Assembly: GCA_008931825.1 (NCBI GenBank)
Contig: QXVZ01003044.1
Location: forward strand, 1-42,731
Reading direction: 5' to 3'
DNA: 42,731 bases
Source: Phallusia fumigata
Taxonomy: Eukaryota > Chordata > Ascidiacea > Phlebobranchia > Ascidiidae
Both the position numbers and the translations under genes were made by a program. Under the pieces are notes generated by a model. That model had not been told where the DNA came from. It did not search any database and worked only from the letters and a program-made list of their open reading frames with translations. Positions 35,060 through 42,731 of the stretch are shown one piece after another (the first letter of the stretch is position 1; the number at the start of each line of letters is the position of its first letter).

Positions 35060-37760
35060 ATCACATGAGCGAATTTTCCTAAACATGTTTCAAATAAGCC
35101 AATTTGTAAATACCGTTTGTGTTATAATTTGACGTCTTATGATAAAGTTAGATCATGAAAATTACCCTGCAAGCGTCGTGGAATTGTCTGCTCCCAATCA
35201 ATAGAAGGGATTTTCCCAACCACATATGAACTTTTATGCTAATATAACTATTACTCTGCTGAATCACGTGTACATATTTCATACTATGTGTTAGAAATAT
35301 ACAAGCTATGTAGTCTTAATTACATTTTGCCGTCTGACTGTAGTAAAAGGCAACAATTTCTGCACACATATATTATCATTGTTATTACTTAGATTAATCA
35401 CGTGCACGTATATTTGATGCGATTGCGTGTTAGAAATATACATTGTAAAGCTAATTAAATTTTTGTCGTTGTAAAAATGCCAACAACGTTTGTAAGTTGG
35501 CAACAAGAAGACAGGAGTAAAAGAAATGGTTAAGGTACCATAATTGATCTTTGGCGACGTCAAGCGGAATATCTTAAACATTTTATTTGTATTGTTTTTT
35601 AAAGACTACAAAAAATGCTTTGTTTTCATAAACTATTTAAGCGAATACGAAGCAAACGATTAGCTGTGTGTGTTTTTTTGCAGGATCAAAACAACCTGCA
35701 TGAATCACTTAGATTCTGTAGAAAAAAAACTATTTTTTTGCAAATTTGGTTGCAATAGAGCAGGTACGATGTTTACGGACTAAGGTTTGTTATAATCTCG
35801 AAAAGGAAGGACAAGGCGAAAAAGAGGAGACGTTTCCAGCCAAGAATGGAAATTCAAACTTGTTCAAAGTGGGTGTCTTAGGTTTGAGTTTTGTGGAAGC
35901 GGTGTTGAAATTTGAAAACGAGCCGTGCAATAAAAAGTGACATGTAATTTATGTCGAGTAATTTAAGTAGAATTGCAACAACGTAATAGTAAAGAAGGCG
36001 ACGACGTTTCCCTCGAATGGTACATATATGCAGTAAGCTGATAGTGTAACGACACCTTTGTTCACGTTTGGCGGATGTTCTGCAAGTGTGTGCTATCGTG
36101 GTTAGAAGCCAAACCGTCTGTAATTTTTTCGAGGCGATTCTGTGATATCTCGTCTGAGTAAACTGCGTTCTCGCCTAACAAACAAACTTATGCCTGAACT
36201 GTCACAAACGAAGAAAGCATGATTGCTACATCATTCTGCTAAATTTCGTTTTCTGTCCTCATTTGAAATATCATTCGTAACGGCACAACAAGCGAATATA
36301 TACACATGAAAAGAGCAAAAGAAAGAAGGCAGTATTGCTCAGTTTGCAGCAGGGGTAAATGGAGCGACGCTATTATTCTCAAGTCGATACATTTTTGAAT
36401 GAACCTCAAATTATAATTATGATTGACAATTTCCTTGGCGTGTTTTATGTACGTTTGCAAAGCGTAGCTTAATTTGCTCATGGTTAGGCAAATACAAAAA
36501 CACAGCTTCATTCCAGATGGATAACTTAAGTTATTTGGGAGTTTGTCAAGATGTTTTGATTATCGTTTCTGATATTTTTCAGCTAAACAAGGCAAAAGAT
36601 TTGCAAACTAAAGGTAACTGCCTTGTTTTATCTAATAACTAATAAACGATTTTCCAGGTGTCTAAATCGTAATAGGATTTGCGATTATCAAAATATGTGT
36701 TTTGAATTTGGAACATGAGGCCAGTCTTTAAATGTGGGGCAATTATTAAGTCGTTTATTTAAAACAAAAGGTAATTGCATAGGAACTGTTTCGTTGTCTG
36801 CCATTGAAAACCATCATATTAAATGAAACTATTTTTTATCCAGTGATGTGATTAGATCAAACAGGAAAGTATGTTTTAGTTTCATTGTTTGCCGTTTTAA
36901 CGTTACTCAGTAGGTGACATGTTACGATGTTTGAGTCCGGTGCCACCAAGCGAACATACACAAACAGTGAGGTGGTGACATCCGGTTTGACATTTGCATT
37001 CTTAGCTTGTTCTGTGAAAAAAAAATACTTTTTTGAAAAATTTTATTGTGTTTGACGTTCGAGCATTTCGATCCAGTATCGATGGCCTATTTATGATTTT
37101 GCGCAATCATAAAATGAATGGGCCATTTTGTTATTTTGGGTGAAATTTTTCAATGTTTTTCAACCAGCGTGAAGCGGACCGGTGTGCCGCCAGTGTTTTT
37201 TGTTGATTTTAAAGTTCACTGCCTTTTTACAAACATCACATGCTTTATAACTCTCGAACCGTTGCAATGACCTTCATCGACATTCGAGTGTTGCAACAAT
37301 TTAGCTGCTTTAGAGAGATTACGGTCAAAAGTTATGGCACAATGAGCAAAAACCACTTGCAAAGAGCAAAAAAATAAAGGCACGTTTGTTCAGTTCGTGC
37401 CAGGAATATGTGTGGCAAAGCTAAATTCTGAAAACCGCACAATTTTCAAGGTACCGCAAAATCAATTAAAAATCATGACGTGATTGACAATCACCCGTGT
37501 TTTGTTACGAATATGCGAAGTGTAACTTATATTCCATGGTTAAAAGAATTCCTATGATTAAATCCAGGTGCAATAACTTAACGTTTGTTTTATTGTCTTT
37601 TTCACTTAAAAGCATTCGATTTTGCGAAAAAATAATGCACTGTTACCTATAGCCAGTGTGATGCTGACAATAGCTGTAATTATGCCGCTCTAGTTTTACT
37701 TTGTTGATTTCATTGTGGTTCAACTATGAGCACAAATTTTAAGGATCAAAGTGAAGGCCT
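35060..37760. repeat. Second duplicated spacer, copy 2
   Basis: Matches 26560-28612 and stops exactly at the N at 37761. Copy 1 continues past that point with different sequence. The open frame at 35746-35940 is not kept in copy 1, so I do not call it a gene. Confidence 0.8.
36863..37457. other. 595-base insertion in one duplicate
   Basis: In copy 1 TCAAAC is followed directly by AAAATCAATTAAAAATTG (near 28327). In copy 2 the two flanks are separated by this block. I see no terminal inverted repeat, target-site duplication or coding frame. It could be an insertion here or a deletion in copy 1. Confidence 0.6.
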
Positions 37761-37761
37761 N
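37761..37761. other. Assembly gap (single N)
   Basis: The N lies at the point where similarity to 26560-28612 ends and shortly before the first visible exon of gene F. The missing sequence probably contained the 5' part of F. Confidence 0.85.
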
Positions 37762-37875
37762 GTTTCGTCAATAATGGTGTCTGACTGTTTAAAAGCTTCA
37801 CGTTACACAACAAGACACATTACGTTAACTGAAGTTTTACGTGTCAAATTAAGTACTAAAGAACATTATTTTTAG

Positions 37876-40800
37876 ATCATGAAGCATTTGTAACCAAGAA
37901 AAACGGATCAATTTTGTTCCGAAGTTTGTGCGATGCTTTAATGAACCAAAACTGCTATGATCTATTTGATGTAAGACTTTGTGTATCTTATAATTTGCTT
38001 TGATTGTTTGCGCAAAGCAGTGTTAGGCAGACTCGAGTCGAGTCGTATTTTTTAAAGACTTAAGTTCGTGCTTAAAAAAGACTTGACTTGGACTCGCCAA
38101 ACCAAATAACCAACCTAAAACTCGAACAAAATTTACAATCAAATAGATAACACCTTGTAGCGCCAAATGTGCAATGCCTATTTTTTCGGATGATTACCGT
38201 GCATTTATTCAAAATGTCACAATCGACGGAAAACCGCATTGTTTAAAACTATCCGCGTGGCCTGTTTTTTTGTTGCTTTTGTAGTAGAATTAATTTTTAA
38301 TTACGCTGATACGGTAGTTATGACACATATTTTCCTAATTTTGAATTATTTTTTAAACTAGTGTTGGTTTACTTTTGTGCAGCGCTTTTAATCATAGTGC
38401 TAACGTTTCTTGCGCCTTTTGGTTACTTTTTTCCTTGTGTTAAAAGATATTGCTTCATTGAATATAAGGGTGTGACAAAAAATTGGCATTTATTTTTCTC
38501 CCCTGCAATGAGACTCGAATTAGACCGAAACACTATAGACCTGACTTGAGACTCGAGCCCCTACCCTATAGTAAACAGATTTAAAACACTTGAAACTTGA
38601 CTTGAAATCGACTTATGGGACTCCTTATCCAACATTGGCGCCATTTATTTTTAAGTCATTTATTTTTAAGTTGCTGACTTTGGTCAACTACGAAGTTGCA
38701 AGAGTGAGCTGTGACTTTTCACAACGAAGGATCCAAAATATCAGGCAAATGTCGACCGTCACAAATTTTCTCACTGCCAATTTAAAACTGCATGAATCAC
38801 GGTTAGGAACGTACAATAATGGTTAACCTTTTTTTAGTGTCAAAGCCAAGTTGCCAAATTAGAAATCTCAAGTTTGTAAGGTGCTTCTTAAAAATGTTTA
38901 TCTTGAACAATGATCTCTCACGAGATATGCACCTGGAAGACCTGTTACCATTGTTACGTATTCTTAATAATTGGCCTCAGTATTACAACAGAAAATGTAA
39001 AATCCTATATTTTTTGCCACAAAAGACAAGTTTTCTGCCATTTTTTAGCTTTTTTGATAAGAGTGGTAATTAATCGTCATTTCCCGATTTCAAGCCCGGT
39101 ATTGTCACAAGCGGTTGTGCCACGCTACCGCTAGAGGCATAGATTTCCCATCAAGTGACGTTACGCCAATCATGCTTTTAGACTATATGGTATGTAAAGA
39201 CAATGATTTATATGACTGGAGATAAGTTTAAGACTTTAAATTTAAAAAAATTAAAAATTTGTAACCTACAAACAAAACGTGAGGACAAATTGACGTTTTC
39301 GTGCTTCGGGAAACTTTTTTCTTGAAAAGCTCCAAGTTTTTTGGTTTTTTATTCAGCCTACTTACCAAAACAAGACATAAAGTTTACATACCGTTTTAGG
39401 ATTTCCAACAATGACAATATTAATCTTTCCAGATTCTATAGGATGGACAGCAAACCATTGCATGGATACTTTCTTGTATTTAACAATGAGGTTAGCGCAT
39501 AAAATGGTACCCAATGTTGCAACCAGTAACATTTGAATCTTTTGACAGGACGAAGATGATGATGATATCGAACAGCTGAAGTACATTGCAAAGCTTTTAA
39601 AATTCGTATAAGAAATGAAATGTTGCTTATCGCTAACCAATGAACGTGTCATAAATCATTTTTTTTGTGTTTTTGTTTCAGCATTGTTTTATATCTTTTT
39701 GTTTCAACAGTGTCCAAAGATAATGAAGCAGACCTCCATGGCCACGATAGCCTTGTGTGTGTGATAAAAACCGAAAGTGATATACATGATGTGCTCTGTG
39801 GCGGCGGCGACAAAACATATTTTCTCAAAGAATGGGTTTTCAGTTTTACTGGAAATGAATGTCAGGCTCTGAGTGGAAAACCAAAAATTTTTCTTATTCA
39901 GGTTTGAAAAAATGCGGTCATAACCCTAACTTATTTTTATTCTGTAGTGCTGTAGGGGATAGTTGTTATGTCTTTATAAAATTCCTTTGTGGTGATTCGC
40001 ATTTTGGACAGCGATATTTTTGGTGATATTTGTTTTATACATCAGACATTAATTCCAGCTCCAGCAATACCCTTGGCATACAAACAGCAACGTTTCATAC
40101 CGCGAAAAACAGTTAGACTCAGTAAATGTGTATTTATTCATTCACATTTGTTTTAAACGTTTGCAAAACCGATCCATGTTGTATAGGCACCAAAAGCAGC
40201 TGTGCCAGCTGGGGTTGATGAGAACTGCGATAAGCATATTATTCCGGAAACAGCTGATATTTTGATCGTCTATTCAACTTCAGCAGGTAACAAAGAATCA
40301 TATTGGGACTTTCAAAAAACTTTAGCCATTCACAATGGATAGATAACTGAACTGTTTTCAATTTAACAAATAAATTCATAGTGGAATGTGTTAGGGCACT
40401 TGGGTGGGCACTTTTGTTGATGTGCATGGCAAGCCAACGCGAGTTAGAGAAACGAGTTTTGTTTTGTTGGAGCAACGATAATGTAAAATGAACTGAAAGA
40501 CTTTTTGTCGTTCGGAGCCTCCGAATTCTGGGGTTGGGGAATTTAATGTAACTGTCTTGTTAGCGTCGGTTATACCTAATGGCTTCTATCTTATGTATCA
40601 CTGCTTTTAAAACACTGACCTCAATTTACAAATCCATCAGCAGAAACATGTAGATTTAATACAATTTAAGATCTTCTCTATTGACATGAAATATAAAAAA
40701 GGGCAATTTACCTAAGAACTTTTGCAGTAAAGTAGGGTTGACCATAACTCTTTCTTTTCTGTAAAAAGATAAGTTGTGAATAAAAAGGAGATATATAGGA

Positions 40801-41117
40801 TGCGCAAATGCAGCATGTAAAACTTTTTACCTTTTAGCACCAAGTAAAACTGGAAACGGAACTATGTTCATTGAGACCCTATGCAACTATCTCAAGCCAT
40901 ACGGGACAACTGGAATGGATCTATTCAGTGTAAGTTATTTTCGTTAAATTGCCTTCTTGCAATCAGCATCTACTAAAGTTGTAATGAATAAAAACTGTTT
41001 ATAATTAAACATTTTTAGATTCTTTCTATGGTAACAAAAGAAATGTCCGAAGAAAAACCTGGACAACCTGTTCCATCTGTGACCAGCACATTGCGGAAAA
41101 AAGTTGTTTTCAGTTAG
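37876..41117 (+). CDS. Gene F: partial tandem caspase-like gene, exons 5-12
   Basis: Exons: 37876-37970, 38671-38810, 39433-39490, 39549-39645, 39711-39901, 40187-40286, 40838-40929, 41019-41117, corresponding to exons 5-12 of A, B, D and E with the same phases. The first (DHEAFVTKKNGSILFRSLC) is the p10 core of domain 1. The second ends domain 1 (MSTVTNFLTANLKLH). Domain 2 opens with FYRMDSKPLHGYFLVFNNE, has Glu in place of His (CVIKTES), Pro in place of Cys (LIQAPK), PETADILIVYS and a final VTSTLRKKVVFS. Exons 1-4, including the catalytic His and Cys of domain 1, fall in or beyond the gap at 37761. The exon equal to exon 8 has an in-frame TAA at 39609-39611; its length and donor phase are otherwise correct. 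It is either a decaying gene or one with a sequence error or different splicing at this exon. It is the most diverged member. Confidence 0.65.
38030..38560. mobile_element. Possible MITE-like element in an intron of gene F
   Basis: The left edge reads GACTCGAGTCGAGTCG and the right edge GACTTGAGACTCGAGCCC, roughly inverted to each other (shared CTCGAGTC). Further GACTTGACTTGGACTCG-type motifs lie inside, and similar ones continue to about 38613. This fits a small non-coding element with related termini. No target-site duplication is clear. Confidence 0.35.
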
Positions 41118-42731
41118 ATTTCACAAAAAATCATTAGAACCGCTAGAAAGTTTTTTAAAAACTAAGCTTTGCGTTGTTGTTGCATGTGATGTATTCTATA
41201 GCACCCGACAACTTCGTAGCCGATTAACTAGCATTATGATTTAATTTGCTTTTACCTGTAGTATTCAATGTAGGGTGTACTAGGTAAATTCAGCGTGTAG
41301 TTAGTATGCTTGTTTTTTTCTCTGTTAATTTTGTGTTGGTATAGTCAGCAATAAGTCATTTTTGATGTTAATCTATTGATTTGTGTTTCGTAGAAGAAAT
41401 AAGCAGATAAATAACTTATTAATGAATCCCGAGTTATGTTGCATAAATCGCCACGTCTTCACAGTGCAGTAAACCTTTCATTTTATCATTTTATCCATTT
41501 TGTTAAATTAGGGCAGTAAAAAGTTCTGTTAAACTGTTTGCTGGTTGTTGGTTCGTATAATCTTTTCAGTTTACGCCTAGACGAAGTCGCGGCAACATTT
41601 GTAAATTGTAGTTAATGTCGCTAACATGTATCCCTATATACGCCCAATAAAACTGTAATTTTATTTCGATGCTGTGACGTGTTGAAGATTTTGGTTAAGT
41701 GTCAAAAACATGGACAACGCCATGCCCTTTTGTATATATTACAATGTTCCCGATTAATTAATTCAGACTACCCGTTATAAATTCATTTCGATCTACTGTA
41801 CTCCAGTGGAACCTTTTTTACACGGAAAGGAACAATAGATTTTTCTGAACAAACAACGGTATTTTCATAACAATCCGACTGTTTTTTAGCCAATCAATCT
41901 TATTCGTTACACATTATCTGCATTTTGCCTGTCACCTAGCCTACATCACAGTATTTTTGCTTTCCGCATTTATTTTTGTACTTCGTAGCAGTACGAGTTT
42001 CAGGAAAAGATAAACACAAACCATGGAACCGTAACGTGCAGCTTTCTCTCGCTAACCCACTCGCAATTCGTCTGAACTGCTGACAATGTCGTTAGCAAAT
42101 ATTTGGAGCGTGCCAATAAAACCAAAATAAACTAGGACAGATTACAAAAACTATACCACTGTTTTTAAAAAAACTTTATGCATTCGATTCTGGCGAGAAC
42201 TTCGACCAGCCATGCAGTGTTACTACGTTTGAAGCATTTCGTAAACAAAATATCCAAAAACGGGTAACCGCTAAGTTGATTTGGACTTCCGCCATTCACT
42301 TAAGAATTGCCTTCAAAAGCCTTTGTTAACATGTGACACTTGAACCTATGACGCGCAGGACACCGTGCAGTGACTCATGTTTTTAAAAAAATCCACTTCC
42401 TTTTACAATGCCCTGCACACTTTGTCTGTGACCCCTGTATGTGGGGAAATAGTTCTCGTACCGCGAGAAATTTCATTTCTGCAGAGGGCAACTCTTATAT
42501 AATGTACCGAAATGCGGAAGTGCATGACTACACTAGAACTTCGTTTTAGTCCACTTGTTACCAATAGCAGCCTCACCCACCACAGTTGTAATAAATTCAT
42601 TTAAACAACATTTTGTGTTTTAGCCTGCAAAGTGTGGCGCAAAAAAAGATAGTTTGTTGCAGTGCCAAACGCCTAAAAAGTTTAAGAACCGCTTATGTGG
42701 AGACTGAAACACCGTGGGCACCTTAGAGGAG
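41118..42731. other. Downstream flank without a supported gene
   Basis: After gene F there is an AATAAA at 41646-41651, in a context resembling the 3' flank of gene A (5768), and no other convincing feature. A minus-strand open frame at 42403-42600 has no recognisable domain. The next gene of the cluster, if any, lies outside the window. Confidence 0.45.

Noticed and set aside
35746..35940. Open frame in the duplicated spacer after gene E
   Set aside because: The matching stretch near 27240-27380 does not keep the frame start, and differences fall at all codon positions.
1..42731. CRISPR arrays, bacterial operons or ribosomal RNA genes
   Set aside because: No spaced short repeats, ribosome-binding sites or rRNA-like sequence were seen; the intron-rich genes show that this is animal DNA.

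Overview
This is an animal (metazoan) genomic window: AT-rich, with short GT-AG introns and no bacterial-style gene packing. Its main content is a same-strand cluster of caspase-like (peptidase family C14) genes. A compact invertebrate genome fits best. A tunicate such as Ciona is my guess, from the small introns, the lineage-specific caspase expansion and high apparent polymorphism, but nothing here proves the species.

Layout on the + strand: gene A (1658-5329), gene B (11573-14769), a broken 3' fragment C (about 15647-16790), gene D (22903-25906, close sister of B), gene E (32142-35056, one in-frame TGA) and gene F (from an assembly gap at 37761 to 41117, first exons missing, one in-frame TAA). 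I built the gene models exon by exon from splice sites, reading phase and paralogue comparison. A, B, D and E each have 12 exons in the same phase pattern; F shows the last eight.

The central observation is that each locus encodes two complete caspase folds in series. Exons 1-6 give a caspase domain that keeps the catalytic His (THG) and Cys (ACRG). Exons 7-12 give a second caspase fold in which the His is Tyr, Thr or Glu and the Cys is always Pro (QAP). The two halves share intron positions and phases, so an ancestral six-exon caspase gene seems to have been duplicated and joined. The first domain also lacks the two arginines that normally bind the P1 Asp. The result looks like a built-in enzyme/pseudo-enzyme pair, comparable in logic to caspase-8 with cFLIP. 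The alternative, that each locus is a two-gene (dicistronic) unit, is not excluded and is discussed.

The rest is duplicated non-coding DNA. A segment of about 11.2 kb (about 4109-15310) is repeated at about 15636-26535, which produced D from B and fragment C from the 3' half of A. Both copies carry an eroded non-LTR retrotransposon on the minus strand and a set of imperfect long repeats. A second duplication pairs 26560-28612 with 35060-37760. Two single-N gaps (29475 and 37761) mark contig joins. The first is flanked by a direct repeat of about 600 bp that is probably two alleles placed side by side. The second hides the 5' half of gene F.
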